Below, in pieces: positions 32,973 to 44,416 of a stretch of 64,000 nucleotides of DNA. Every line of letters starts with the position of its first letter. Position 1 is the first letter of the stretch. Source of the stretch: Brasenia schreberi (lineage: Eukaryota; Streptophyta; Magnoliopsida; Nymphaeales; Cabombaceae); contig JAYKKT010000091.1 in NCBI GenBank assembly GCA_036023115.1, positions 32,013,501 to 32,077,500 of the forward strand. The letters are read 5' to 3'. The notes beneath the pieces were generated by a model. That model did no database searches. It had not been told where the DNA came from and saw nothing but the letters and a program-made list of their open reading frames with translations. Position numbers and translations under genes: made by a program.

Positions 32973-34761
32973 CTGAAGAGGAATTCGAGCATTAAATCAC
33001 TTACAGAAGGAGAAGCAGACCAATCACACTTAAGGTATTCCTAGTGCAACGGGAAAGGATAATATGAACTCTTCATATATGATATATCAACGCTGGACAG
33101 ACAGATACAACAGGGACTAAAGCGCACATACTTTTTCTAGAAATTTGTTTAGAGCATAGTTACTATCACAAATATGATCAGTGCCAACTACTTACTGTCG
33201 CATACACAAACCGTCCATTAGTTTTTATGATGTATATACCCATTGTACAAACAGAATTCTTTGTTTTGTTTTTCTGGACACACCTATCTCAAGTAGAAAT
33301 ATTATGAAACAAGATTTTGTTGCCAAAAAGAAAAGGAAGTCACATGGTTAAGAAAAAACGATAAGAACAGCAGAAAAGGAAAAAGTAAAAGCGAACTCAT
33401 TTGGGTATAATGCTCTTACCAGGTCATGCTCGTTCTTGAAAGCCTCTAATTTACTGTCATCTATCTGCCTCCCTAATGCTCCGAAAATGCTTAATAAAAA
33501 CCAAATGACGAACACAGCTTGCTTTGGCTGCATTGTGGTCCATCTGCAAGCAACTATAATTTTCAGATGAATATCTTATCCTTAGCTCATCACAGAAAGA
33601 GGCCACAAGACAATAAATGAATAGTCAGCTCACGAGAAGAGCGTTTACTTAGTGAGATGCTGCAACACCTCGTTAAGCGACCTGTGTGCTATATACTAAT
33701 AGGACATACAAGAATTTCATGTATTTGTGTCCTCTAAAAGTAATTTGACGAGCCTGATACCATTGGAGCACCAGAAGCTGAGAGAAGGGAACACTTGCAC
33801 GACCTTCTTGCAAAACAGAGGGAATGAGAAAGTGAAGAGATTCACAACATGAATGTAGTAGTCCACATATGGAAACAAGTATATTTTCAGCATGATCTGT
33901 GAGATCACGAACAGGGTTGAAATCTATCATCACTTGTGATTATATAGACATTAACCTTGATTAGCTTATGAATCAGACCGATCGAGTCAATTCCCGAAAG
34001 GCTTTCAAGAGTTGTTTAATGGTGCTGGTAGATTAACAGAGGCCTGAGGTGTTCTAACTAAATTACAGGCACTATTGCAATGCAAAATCAAGAACAGAAT
34101 CATTCTGCTCAAAAAGTTAAGGCATCGCACAATCGGCAACTCATTGCATTTCTATTGGTTGCGTCATGACTAACCTAGGTAAGAAGCGGACAGTTATTGG
34201 AAACACTAATACCATATGCAGGTGAGAACTAATAAAAAAGAAAATTGTCATGAAGGGAAGGCGTGCAAAAAAGCTAAGTACTTGTAGGGAAATGAAATAT
34301 TCAACTTAAATCATCAAAATTTAATCGAAACGTCCAATTCTCGATTCCTGAAAATCCGAAGATTCGAATTCTTCCCGAACACATAATAACATCGTCTAAC
34401 AGCCAAACCAAGAAGAAACAGAAAAAAGGACGTGCGATTCTCGGTGTTCAAAAATTCATCTCTTTCGCAAACGGTTCATGGCATATGTACCTCGTTAGCG
34501 TTCAGTGGAAAGAAACAATTTACAGCGATCTCAACAACGATGTCCGTATAAGGAAATGAACTCTGAAGTCCCGAACCGTGTGCTCTACCTGGAAAAGCAT
34601 GACGAACCGCGATTCGAGGACAATTACGCCCTATTCTTACTAGCCTCAAACTCTTCGAAATCCTTCAGGTTACAGCTTCCGACTCCCCAAGCTCGAGAGA
34701 GAGACACAGAGACACAGATTCAGACGCATACATACACAGAGCGAGAGAGAGAGAAGAGCAC
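32973..34761 (-). other. Formin intron regions (exon 2 at 33420-33543 apart)
   Basis: Introns on either side of exon 2. No transposon is recognised here. Open frames at 33933-33673 and 34505-34774 show no known family and lack splice support. Confidence 0.45.
33420..33543 (-). pseudogene. Formin exon 2, second signal-like segment
   Basis: The acceptor TTGCTTGCAG precedes 33543 and the donor CTG|GTAAGAG follows 33420. The reading continues in frame from exon 1 and includes MQPKQAVFVIWFLLSIFGAL, a classic signal peptide, then GRQIDDSKLEAFKNEHDL, an N-terminal formin ectodomain start. Joining in phase to the next visible exon (32972) fails by a base or more, either because of a frameshift or because a different acceptor was used. 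Confidence 0.55.
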
Positions 34762-34865
34762 CTCGAACGGATGAATGACCAGTGGTTCTGGCGATTGAAT
34801 CCGTTGCTATGGCCGACAACGGAGACGCTGAGGAAGAGGATGAGGATGAGGAAGATGAAGGTCAT
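34762..34865 (-). pseudogene. Formin exon 1, signal-peptide-like
   Basis: The ATG at 34865 begins MTFIFLILILFLSVSVVG, a typical hydrophobic signal sequence, and runs 34 codons plus two bases to a donor CGAG|GTGCTC. The two spare bases join in phase to the next exon at 33543 (AG+A = Arg, then WTTMQPKQ). A TATA-like element lies 87 bp upstream. Because the next exon has its own ATG before a second hydrophobic stretch, either methionine could have been the true start. The intron begins with a CT-rich tract directly after the donor. Confidence 0.5.
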
Positions 34866-34951
34866 AGTCACCTTCGTCGGAAAGTGAAGCGGGAGAAGGT
34901 TTTGCGGGCGGCCCGCGGGGAACGTAGGCTGATTTGAATGCCGAAATCTCG

Positions 34952-34959
34952 TATTTAAA
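34952..34959 (-). promoter_or_regulatory. TATA-like element upstream of formin exon 1
   Basis: The minus strand reads TTTAAATA, 87 bp upstream of the ATG at 34865, followed by a GC-rich leader. Position and sequence suit a core promoter, but nothing else confirms it. Confidence 0.4.
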
Positions 34960-34969
34960 GGCGCCATCG

Positions 34970-37150
34970 ACGAAATATCTTAGGTCAGCGTTTTCCGGAG
35001 ATTAAATTTCTTAACAGCGAGTGATGATACTAAAATTCGCCATCTTAGTAAAATTTTACAAGTTTACGATTCTAATGATGCTCTCGCGATCTGGCTCCGG
35101 CCTTCCCATTCACAAAACGAAAATTCCTTCCAGACGATCTTCGTCCTACGTTTGAGTTGGCTTGAGCTCGTTGTAAAAACAATCTAATTTCAGGTGTAAA
35201 TGATCTACTGCAACAACAACTATAAAACCAAGGTTTAAACAAATTTACTGCGTGACAATGAGATGAATAGTTCACGAGAAGCTCACCTTTTTTCGCGAGC
35301 TTCACGAGTCGAACTCGCATTGTTCATCCATATTCAGCTCGCAGGGAACAAGACGATCTAGTATAACTTACCCCACCGTCTTCCACCTCGGAATTTCTCA
35401 GGCGACAAGATGCAGTTTGCGACAATCTACAAATTATTTCAACTGTACTAGCGATCAATTATAGAAAGTATAAGTTACAACGGATTGGATGTGAAGAAAA
35501 TATTATTTAATATTTGAGGTATTAATTTTATTTTCAACCAGTTTTTAAAAAAATAAAAAAAATGATGATGGGTTTTGAACTCGAGAATCATCTTCCAACA
35601 AGAGAGAGACAGACCTATGGGGTGAGTCTTTATCGGTAAGAGACATGGCATAACTCGGGTACGATTGAGTCGCATTTCGTCTAAAAATTATAGTTTGTTT
35701 CTTCCTTTTTATTTTTCATTCTTTGTTCGTATCCTTAGTTGCCGCACTCTCCACGATTGCTAGAGACGCCTTAACAATGTAAAAAGAACTACCGGATTTG
35801 AAGCCGTATAGCACAAAGATTATGAAGTTTTGAGTCGTGGGTCAGGCAAGAAATGGTATAAGATGATGGATGACGGTAGAATCGCATGAGAGAGTAAAAT
35901 CGGAACCACAATAAAAAAAAAGTGTGTGAATAGTAAAAAAGATGAGGTATATTTTAAATTTATCATGCATTTATATTATTATTGTTTTCTTTTTCATAAG
36001 ATTGGGTTATTAGAAGGATCTGGGTCTGGAAATAATGATGTTGAGAAGGATCAAGTAGATATTACAAGCTACCAACTTTGACCTTCTTTATTAGCCTATA
36101 TGACATAATGGATAATGGATATATCCAACGTCAGATCAAATTCTGAACCCAACGAGTCAAATTTCTTTTTTTCCTACAAACGACCATGTCCAAATTCTGA
36201 AGAGGATCCAAGGGTTTCTTAGGAAACTTTTCAGATTCGTGTTGTTTTCTGTCTGCTTATCCAGGTTAAACTCTGACTGGTTGAATTATGTGGCACCAAT
36301 CCGAGTGGATCCGAATACCTTTAACTAGACATTGGCCGGCTCGAACCTGAATTGGCAGTTTGAAACGGACCAGGACCTTACCCACCCAAACCGAAACTAC
36401 CCCATCCCCCCCCCCCAAAAAAAATGGTTCGGTTACAGTTCCATTATTTTGTAAACCGGACTGAGACCGCTACCAGAACCAGAGAGCAACTCGACAGCGT
36501 CCACCCGGTTCAAACTGGAGGTCCAAAACTGCCTTGAAGCCGTCGGCATGGAACCCCGCAATACCCAACAGTTCAAACTGGTGATTCAGATTTTAAATAA
36601 ATAAGGGACGTGAAATGGGCGATTTCAGTCAACTCTCTCTCTCTCTCTTATGTAATATAATTATATTTAATATAGTATATATAATAACGATATTTTGAAA
36701 AAATAAATTGCAATATATTATATAATATTCCGTGGCTGGTACTGCACCGGAACCAGACCCTGGCCTCAGTTTCGGTTTACCAAGGAACAGCCACGTCTAC
36801 CTTTAACGAAGACCAGTCCCATTTTTTGGTTTATACACGAACATAAAAAGTATCGTGTATACTCCAGCAACAATGCCCTCAAGCTTATTAACTCAGTTTT
36901 GTTGTCTTAATCTTCAGAAAGTGGGGACACAACGTGTGTGTATATGTATATATATGTTTGTATGTATAGACCTGTGTGTTGTAGAACATTTGGAAATATT
37001 GGGGTCAATCGTCTTCTGGTGTTTAGACTTTAGATCCGATTTTATAAGAACAAGAAACAGTTAAGACCGTCAAGTTCTGAAGTCATATGAAACTCGATCT
37101 GTCTTGCAAAGAAACCTGTAAATAATTAATCCTATGGTTCCGTTTTGGAG
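34970..37150. other. Intergenic region upstream of formin
   Basis: No gene recognised. It contains short microsatellites ((CT)n near 36633, C9 near 36407) and a stretch of short GC-richer sequence near 36360-36560. The open frame 35320-35072 (-) has no recognisable family. Confidence 0.5.
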
Positions 37151-37164
37151 TTGGACATCGCATA

Positions 37165-37211
37165 CAACAACAACAACAACTAAGCCTTTTCCCATACTAG
37201 ACGGGGTCGGC
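37165..37211 (-). mobile_element. 47-bp RTE/SINE 3' tail with its own target duplication
   Basis: Only the tail is present (AACAACAACAACAACTAAG, then TTTTCCCATACTAGACGGGG). It is bounded by a 13-bp duplication TGGACATCGCATA / TGGACGTCGCATA (37152-37164 and 37212-37224, one mismatch), so it is an extreme 5'-truncated insertion rather than chance similarity. Confidence 0.8.
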
Positions 37212-37344
37212 TGGACGTCGCATATGTATAGTTAATTTTACAGATGGTCTAAACGCACCTATAGCTTCTTTAAGTATCATGCTTGTGTCGAGTTTGTGAT
37301 GACATGCATCAAAAGAAATTGCCTTTGCCCAAATTTCGACATAG

Positions 37345-37440
37345 TGCCTGGTGGGGAGTTCGACTCCCAGAGGGTGCGTGTGGGTGGTAGGCTTCGGCCT
37401 CCTCTTGTTACAAAAAAACTCCCTTTTGTAACAAAAAAAA
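37345..37440 (+). mobile_element. tRNA-derived SINE relic
   Basis: GGTGGGGAGTTCGACTCCC resembles a B box, followed by AGAGGGTGCGTGTGGGTGG and GTAGGCTTCGGCC. The same order of motifs is found at 9290-9375 (-). No tRNA cloverleaf can be folded around it. Confidence 0.5.
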
Positions 37441-38182
37441 CTTAAAATATACAAATTATTGACACTTGTATTTCAAGAATATGAGAAAAAACAACATTTT
37501 TTTACTAAACATACATATTTTTATTATTTTTTTCAAAATGAATCCTATCCATGATTCTCTCTTTTTCATCCTCTCCCTAAGTGCACCATTTTCTTGAAAA
37601 AAAGACATACCTATCATGCACACCATTTAAACAGTGGCACGTTTAAGACACGTCTATCTTGTTTACATGACATGTCTTGTGCTTTCATCAGTCATAAAAA
37701 TGATGCAGTTCAGTCGTGTTATCTTTAGGATAAATATACACAGTGCACTGTGTGTTGTTCTTCGTGGCGCGTTGAGAGAGTATTTGTCCCTTAAATAAAG
37801 AATGCTTCACGTGGGTTATCACTGATCGTCCAATTTTTCTCGTTTGAAACATTTGTTGTGATTGATCCTTTAGAGCTCTATTTCATATCGATTTTTCATG
37901 AGGTTTAACTTCGATAAAAATTGAGGATAATAGAGAAAGAAGTATGAAAGAAATTGAGAAAATTCGATAAAAGGAAAAAAATATTTATAAAGTTTTAAAA
38001 AAAGAGTTAAGAAAATGAGATTTAGAGAGAATCAATCATTTAAGAGAGAGAATGAGATTAAAAAAGATCACTGAAGAGAGGGAGATTGAAAAAGGCCATT
38101 GGAAGGAAAGAAGACAACATGCTGATGCATTATCGAGAGAAGGAGAAGCCGGTGAGGAAAGAGGAAAGGAGAGAGTCTACAG

Positions 38183-38218
<36 letters not shown>

Positions 38219-38850
38219 AGAGAGAGAGAGAGAGATTATGTGTGTCCACATGTCCATGGATGCATGATATTGAATTTTGAAAATTTCAAAAGCAATGATC
38301 CGTGCCAGTCACTTACATTTAACGAGCTCCATTTTGCCATATAGTAACATATAATCTCCATTTTTTATTTTGCCATATAGTTACAAGTGATCTCTATTTT
38401 TGGCATAATCTCTTTTATGCCATCACATCTCCACCTTGTGTCCACTAATCCCTGCTGGTTTTTACGATGTTGAAAATAATGAAAATAGAATTATAAGGAC
38501 ATACAAAAAGTGTCGAATTAAATAGATTATTGAAAGAAAATAGGACTAAAAAATGTCCCAGTTCCACGTGGAACTAACAGGAAGCTGAAGTATAGGTTCC
38601 ATGAGCAAATCAAACTCAGACCATGTTTCCCAATGCCAATTCAAACGCAGAACCATAGCTCTAGTCTTATGTGAGCTAGAATTGTAGTTTTGCTGTCGAA
38701 GGTCCAAGACCGTGAATCCAACACACCCTAAATGCAAAAATGGCTAAATTTTAAGAAAAAAAACACTTAAATAATCATCCCACTTTCAAATAGATACCTA
38801 ACTTTTGGATATATAAAAGTGCACCTGCCATCTTATATTTTAGTTATCAG
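37441..38850. other. Intergenic region with microsatellite
   Basis: AT-rich, with no gene recognised. It contains (AT)n about 38184-38214 followed by (AG)n about 38216-38236. The plus-strand ORF across it is a repeat artefact. Confidence 0.6.
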
Positions 38851-38855
38851 CCTTT

Positions 38856-39197
38856 TATTATAATAAATAACAACTTTATTTATTCAGATATCAAAGAAAC
38901 TTACAAATCATAGTAGGTCGGAGGCATTCCTCTAATCTACCCTAATCCATGATGACAGTCGGCTGCTTCTCTACTGCCACCACTTATTTTCTTGACTAAC
39001 CCTAATCACCTATTAATACTCTTCCTAACTTGATTTCCTAATCTACCCTTAATAAGTATTAACTATTTCTAAGTTACCACAGGACTCTAACTGACGTGAA
39101 TAAGTATTTCTACGACTCAACTAGGATTACACGACTTCCTTAATACAACTTAACTATGATTACATGACTCAACTAGGATTACACGACTTCCTTAACA
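38856..39197 (-). repeat. 3' LTR of Copia 1
   Basis: 342 bp, beginning TGTTAAGGAAGTCGTG on the minus strand. The LTR ends in ...ATTATAATA rather than the usual ...CA, the same in both copies. It contains an internal near-repeat of CGACTCAACTAGGATTACAC. Confidence 0.95.
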
Positions 39198-39204
39198 CTC
39201 CCCC

Positions 39205-40900
39205 TCAAGTTGGGTGAAAGATGTTGATGACACCCAACTTGGATAATGTCTCCTTTAATTGTCGGCTCGAAGTAGCTTTAGTTAAGAAATCAGCTCTCTG
39301 TTTGATAGATTGAACATACCCTAGCTTGAATTCTTGATTAGATATCTTTTCTCTGATGAAATGGCAATCAATTTCTATATGTTTGGTTCTTTCATGATAT
39401 ACTGGATTAGATGTCATCTGAATTGCTGCACTGCTATCACAATATAGTGGCATGGAATGATTAAGTGAATAACCCAATTCACTGAGCAATGAAGATATCC
39501 AGTTTCCTTCACACATAGCTTGTGCTATAGCTCTGTATTCAGCTTCTGCTGTAGATCTTGCAATCACTGTCTATTTTTTACTCTTCCAAGATACAATATT
39601 ACTATCGAGTAAAGTAACATAGCCTGTAGTTGATTTCCTGTCATCATATGAACCAGCCCAGTTAACATCAAAATAAAGTTCAATGTCCAAATTGGATGAT
39701 TTTGAATAAAGTAAACCCATTCCTAAAGTTGATTTGAGATATCGAAGAATTCTATACACTGCATCCATCTGATGTTTGGTTGGTGAGTGCATATATCTGC
39801 TTACAATCCCAACTGCATAAGTAATATCCGGTCAAGTAATAGTCAAATATATGAGTTTACCAACTAGCTTCTGATATTTGTGAATATCTTTGAGCTCTTC
39901 ACTGTCACTGTTAAACAATTTCTGGTTTACTTCCATGGGGATGTCATTAAGTTTACAATCAAGCATTTGTGTTTCCTCAAGAAGATTCATTAGGTATTTT
40001 CGCTGAGTTAAGAAAATACCTTTGTTAGAATAGAGAACTTCTATGCCCAAGAAATAGTGGAGCTTACCCAGATCCTTAATATCAAATCATTTATGTAGAC
40101 TTATTTTCAACTTGGATATTTCTTCAAGGTCATCTCCTGTAACAATAATGTCATCAACATAAACAACAAGGATAGATATTTTTGTTCCTTTCTTAAAGAA
40201 TATCGTATGATCGTTGAGGCTTCTGTTATATCCTAGACTGCACACGGCCTTGCTGAATTTATCAAACCAAGCTCTTAGAGACTGTTTCAACCCATATATT
40301 GCTTTATTGAGTTTACACACTCTGTTAGAAGATGACACATTTCTGGTCATTCCTGGAGGTAATTCTATGTACACTTTTTCATTTAAGTCTCCCTATAAGA
40401 AATCATTTTTAAAATCCAACTGCCATAAATCCCATCCCAAGTTTGCTGCCATATTGAGAAGTATTCTAATTGATGTAAGTTTAGCCACAGGTGCAAATGT
40501 TTTTGTATAATCAATACCGTATGATTGACTGTATCCTTTAGCAATCAATCTGGCTTTATATCTCTCCATTGTTCCATCTGCCTTATATTTAATAGTAAAT
40601 ACTCACTTGCATTCTACAGCATTCCAATCTGAAGGCAATTGTGTGATGGTCCATGTATTGTTTTTTACGAGTGCATTCAATTCTTCTTCAATTGCAGCTT
40701 TCCATAAGGGGCACTTGATTGCTTCTTCAAACTTTGAAGGGATCTTATGTTTTTCAACATTCATAATGAAGTTTTGATACCTCTGAGAAGTGTTAGTATA
40801 TGAAATATAATTAGAAATTAGATATCGTGCACATGTACGCTTACCTTTGCGAACAGCAATAGAAATCTCAAGATCACTGTTCGCTTGCACTTGAGGATCT
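39205..40900 (-). pseudogene. Copia 1 reverse transcriptase and RNase H
   Basis: RT motifs: WKAAIEEELNALVKNNTW (40680), VCKLNKAIYGLKQSLRAWFD (40300), LVVYVDDIIVTGDD (catalytic YVDD intact, about 40150). RNase [56 protein letters not shown] and a C-terminal end FLTKATSSRQL before the polypurine tract. Several stops split the frame at about 40087, 39830 and 39570. Confidence 0.9.
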
Positions 40901-40929
40901 GATTCAGGGGAAATCTCTTTAGCACATGG

Positions 40930-41910
40930 TTCTTATCGAGAGTACACAATCTTCCGTTGGCCTTTCTTGTACGTCTGAATCTCTGTTGGTTGTTGTGTTT
41001 TCTCCCTCTGATTGTCAACTGTCTCATTATACTCCCCCTCACTATGAACTAGTGGAAGGACAAAGGATGGAGTTGGAGTAGACTGCATGAAAGGAGAGTA
41101 ATAGGGAGTAAGTTCAAAGAAGGTAACATCCCTGGAAACATAAAGCTTTTTAAGTAGTGGGTCATAGCATTTGTATCCCTTTTGAGAAGTCGAGTAGCCA
41201 AGAAAGATACATTTATTGGACTTGGCATCGAGTTTATCACGATTGAGAAGATGGATATGAACAAAGCAGGTGCATCCAAAGATACGAGGAATTAGATGAA
41301 ATGGTTTTAATGCTTTGTCAAGGATATAAATAGGACTCTCCCCCTGAAGAGTATTACTAGGCATTCTATTTATAAGATAGACAACAGTAAGAACAACATC
41401 TCCCCAATAGAATTTTGGAATATTACTTTGAAGGAGAAGGGTTCTGGCAACTTCCAGAATATGACGATTATTCCGTTCAGCAATTCCATTTTGCTGAGGT
41501 GTATAAGGACATATAGTCTGATGAACAATTCTCTATGCTTATAAATAATTTTCTAAGTCCGAATATATTCACCCCCATTGTTGGACCGAAGTATTTTAAC
41601 AGAAGCATTGAATTGAGTACAAATAAATTTATGTACAATGAGAAAAATAGAGGAAACCTCAGACTTTGTTTTCATTAAATAAACGATTGTAAGACAAGTA
41701 CAATCATCAATAAAGGAGACAAAATACTTATGACCAAATAAAGAGGTGACTGGACTTGGACCCCATACATCAGAGTGAATAAGTTCAAAAGGTTGACATC
41801 TTCGAGAATCACTTAAAGGATAAGATGCCCTTTGGTGTTTCCCAAGTTGACATACTTAACATTCAAACTGAGATTTATTAGATTGGACTTTAGAGTGAGG
41901 AATAACATAT
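40930..41910 (-). pseudogene. Copia 1 integrase
   Basis: Shows the zinc-binding end (SQFEC...CQLGKHQRASYPL), catalytic core (HSDVWGPSPVTSLFGHKYFV, SFIDDCTCLTIVYLMKTKSE) and the C-terminal [20 protein letters not shown] motif at about 41200. Stops interrupt it, for example near 41540. Confidence 0.85.
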
Positions 41911-42039
41911 GGAATTTTTGACTCTAGGAGGTGACCAAGACGATAATGCCAAAGACGAAGATCTGCATCTTGAACTGGTGCTGCTGAAATGTTGTAAGAG
42001 GTTGAAGGTGGAGAATAGTCTTCAAGAATGTATAAGCTT

Positions 42040-42360
42040 TTCTATAGTTTACCATGTCCAAATATTTTCCCCGTCTTCAGATCCTGAAATACACAACCAG
42101 TAGGATGAAAAATTACACAACAATCCAAGGCACGAGTTAAAGAGCTGACTGATAGAAGATTTATCGGAAAACTTGGAACATGATATACAGATGATAAATC
42201 TGAGATACAGGTCGGAACACTTCCCTGTCCAATCATATAAGTGAAAGACCCATCTGCCAATTTAATTGGTTCCTGATCTTTAAGAGTCTTAAGCTGAAAA
42301 GTATGATAATTCGCCTACCATATGATCTATAGCGCCAGAATCAATGATCCAAGTTTTAGA
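42040..42360 (-). pseudogene. Copia 1 protease
   Basis: Contains WIIDSGAIDHMVGE (active-site DSG preserved) followed by the flap and C-terminal strand region (LADGSFTYMIGQGS, VYHVPSFPINLLSVSSL). A frame change separates the two. Confidence 0.85.
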
Positions 42361-42479
42361 ATGAGGAGGAGAGAAGTGATTACCCTTCACTGTATGTGTA
42401 GTCTGAGCCATTGTAGCTTGGGTAGAGGAAGTAGATGGTTTTTCAGAGAATCTCTGTTCAAGACCTATTCTTTTTATAA

Positions 42480-43425
42480 TTTCTTGAATTCCATCGGTGT
42501 TGGGAGTGGATCTTTTAGCGGAATGAACTGAGGTATTACGATTTCTATACTAATCGGGCTTACCACGTAATTCCCAACAATGGTCTCTGGTATGGCGAGA
42601 TTTACCACAATGGGAGCAAACAAGTTTGTCTCTGTCGTCTGAGTTAAGTCGATCACGGCCACGGCCACAATTCTGGTGTCCCCCACTGCCATGAAAATGA
42701 GAATTTTCTCCTCTTACCTGAAGTGCATGCTGATCAGAACTAATAACATGATCCTTCTCAAGATTTCGGTGATCTTCTTCTCGGATTAATAAGGAATAAA
42801 TAGTGCCCAAGGAAGGAAGTTCTTCTCTACCTAGGATATTCAGTTTTACCGATTCGAATTCTGGATTTACACCCTACAATAAATCAAATACTTTCTTCTT
42901 TTCAATCTCAGCATTTCTTTCGTTATAATAAGTAGAACAATTGATATTCGTATAGTAGAGTAATTCATCCCAAAGACCTCGGAGATCTGCATAATAGTCA
43001 CTGATAGACCGAGTGGCTTGTTTACATTTTCTGATTCTTTCCAGTATCTCATATTCTTTGGCAACATTCTTCTTTCTAGAATAAGCCTCTGCTACTGCAC
43101 ACCAGATCTCATTGGCAGATTCTAAAAACATGAAAGTTTTGGCAATTGATGGAATCATTGACTGTAGCAACCAAGAGGATATTAATGCATCTTCTCATTT
43201 CCAGGTAGGGTAGAGAGTATCTTGAGGCTCTGGAATTAGAGTATGACCCATTAGATGTCCCCATCTCCCCCTTGCTACAACTGCAAGTTCCACAGATCTT
43301 GCTCATTCCAAGTAATTTCTACTATCCAATTTAGTTGTAATCTGAAAATTTTCTATTTTTTCTGACAAATAAGATTGCTCCCCTGTATGAAAAGAACTTT
43401 CAATACCTTTGCCCTTGCCTGCCAT
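42480..43425 (-). pseudogene. Copia 1 gag
   Basis: The ATG at 43425 starts MAGKGKGIESS. Then follow NFQITTKLDSRNYLE, a TGA in place of the conserved Trp, then ARSVELAVVARGRWGHL, SMIPSIAKTFMFLESANEIW and RIRKCKQATRSISDYYADLR (UBN2/retrotran_gag fold). It ends in the CCHC knuckle [20 protein letters not shown] at about 42607-42560. The knuckle is intact, but at least one stop and frame changes break the protein. Confidence 0.88.
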
Positions 43426-44069
43426 TGATCAGAAAGTCTGAAATAAACAGAATGAAGTCTGAATCTTGTAGGTTGACAGTTTAGTAGAATGGATCTTTGT
43501 GGATGAAATACAATCTGAAAAATGATAGCCTTGGATTGAAGATACACGATATCAATGACTCGATCATAGTGTGCACAATCAGAAATTTTGTAATACAGAT
43601 GTGATGATGATCAGCGCAGGTCCAATCGGTACAATTAGCAGTAGTTCCAATAACACATTCTGAATAAGTCGTCCACTTAATAACAATCAACAATCAGGAA
43701 CATATCCCGCCTAAACACGTTCAGATTTTCTTTATTGGACTTTAGTAGATGCACGAACTAAGTCTTCCACGCCAACTGAAGAACCCACAGCTATCACCAA
43801 GGATCTTACTGCTGTCCCGAATTCAAGCAGCGGATTTCAAAGAGATAGATTAAATATCAAATCGTGATTCTACAGACAATCCATAGAAATTCTGAAAAAA
43901 ACTGAATCAGTAATGATTCACTTCTTCTTTGATACCAGTAGAGACGATTGAACAATCCTTATATGCCTCCAATCTGATCCTCTTCCACAACATGCATAAA
44001 TACAACGTGTTTCAACAAATCATTTTATCCAAAAACATTAAAATAATTGTCATATAGGCTCTGATACCA

Positions 44070-44411
44070 TATTATAATAAATAACAACTTTATTTATTCA
44101 CATATCAAAGAAACTCACAAATCATAGTAGGTCGGAGGCATTCCTCCAATCTACCCTAATCCACGATGACAATCGGCTGCTTCTCTGCTGCCGCCACTTA
44201 TTTTCTTGACTAACCCTAATCACCTATTAATACTCTTCCTAACTTGATTTCCTAATCTACCCTTAATAAGTATTAACTATTTCTAAGTTACCACAGGACT
44301 CTAACTGACGTGAATAAGTATTTGTACGACTCAACTAGGATTACACGACTTCCTTAATACAACTTAACTATGATTACACGACTCAACTAGGATTACACGA
44401 CTTCCTTAACA
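44070..44411 (-). repeat. 5' LTR of Copia 1
   Basis: 342 bp, paired with 38856-39197. It directly abuts the primer-binding site at 44057-44069. Confidence 0.95.
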
Positions 44412-44416
44412 CCTTT

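Larger units (their letters stand above)
18394..34865 (-). pseudogene. Class I formin (FH1-FH2) pseudogene, transposon-disrupted
   Basis: Group I formins are membrane-anchored actin nucleators with a signal peptide, extracellular region, one transmembrane helix, proline-rich FH1 (profilin-actin binding) and FH2 (barbed-end binding). All these parts are recognisable in order on the minus strand: signal peptide (34865-34762 and 33543-33420), extracellular and TM exon (32972-32305), FH1 exon pieces (31911 down to about 24515) and FH2 exons (24433-24251, 19150-18916, 18707-18394). The gene is broken by a Copia and a Mutator-like insertion in FH1, an RTE fragment at an exon edge, in-frame stops (for example 24728-24730 and 24306-24308), and frameshifts in at least four exons. 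The C-terminal third of FH2 (the part after VRAAQES) was not found in 1-18390. Confidence 0.85.
38856..44411 (-). mobile_element. Near-complete Ty1/Copia element 1 (5556 bp)
   Basis: Both LTRs are 342 bp (38856-39197 and 44070-44411) and differ by about nine substitutions by eye, about 97% identity. A perfect 5-bp target duplication CCTTT lies at 38851-38855 and 44412-44416. Read on the minus strand, the primer-binding site TGGTATCAGAGCC (44069-44057) abuts the 5' LTR and a polypurine tract (CACCCAACTTGAGGGGGAG, 39216-39198) abuts the 3' LTR. Gag, protease, integrase, RT and RNase H follow in Copia order, but with scattered stops and frame changes, so it is not autonomous now. Confidence 0.96.

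Noticed and set aside
34505..34774. Plus-strand gene opposite formin exon 1
   Set aside because: The C-terminal part is a GA microsatellite and no domain is seen; it overlaps the signal-peptide exon on the other strand.
18394..34865. Functional formin gene with transposon-filled introns
   Set aside because: Two insertions lie in FH1 coding sequence, not introns, and stops and frameshifts occur in several exons.
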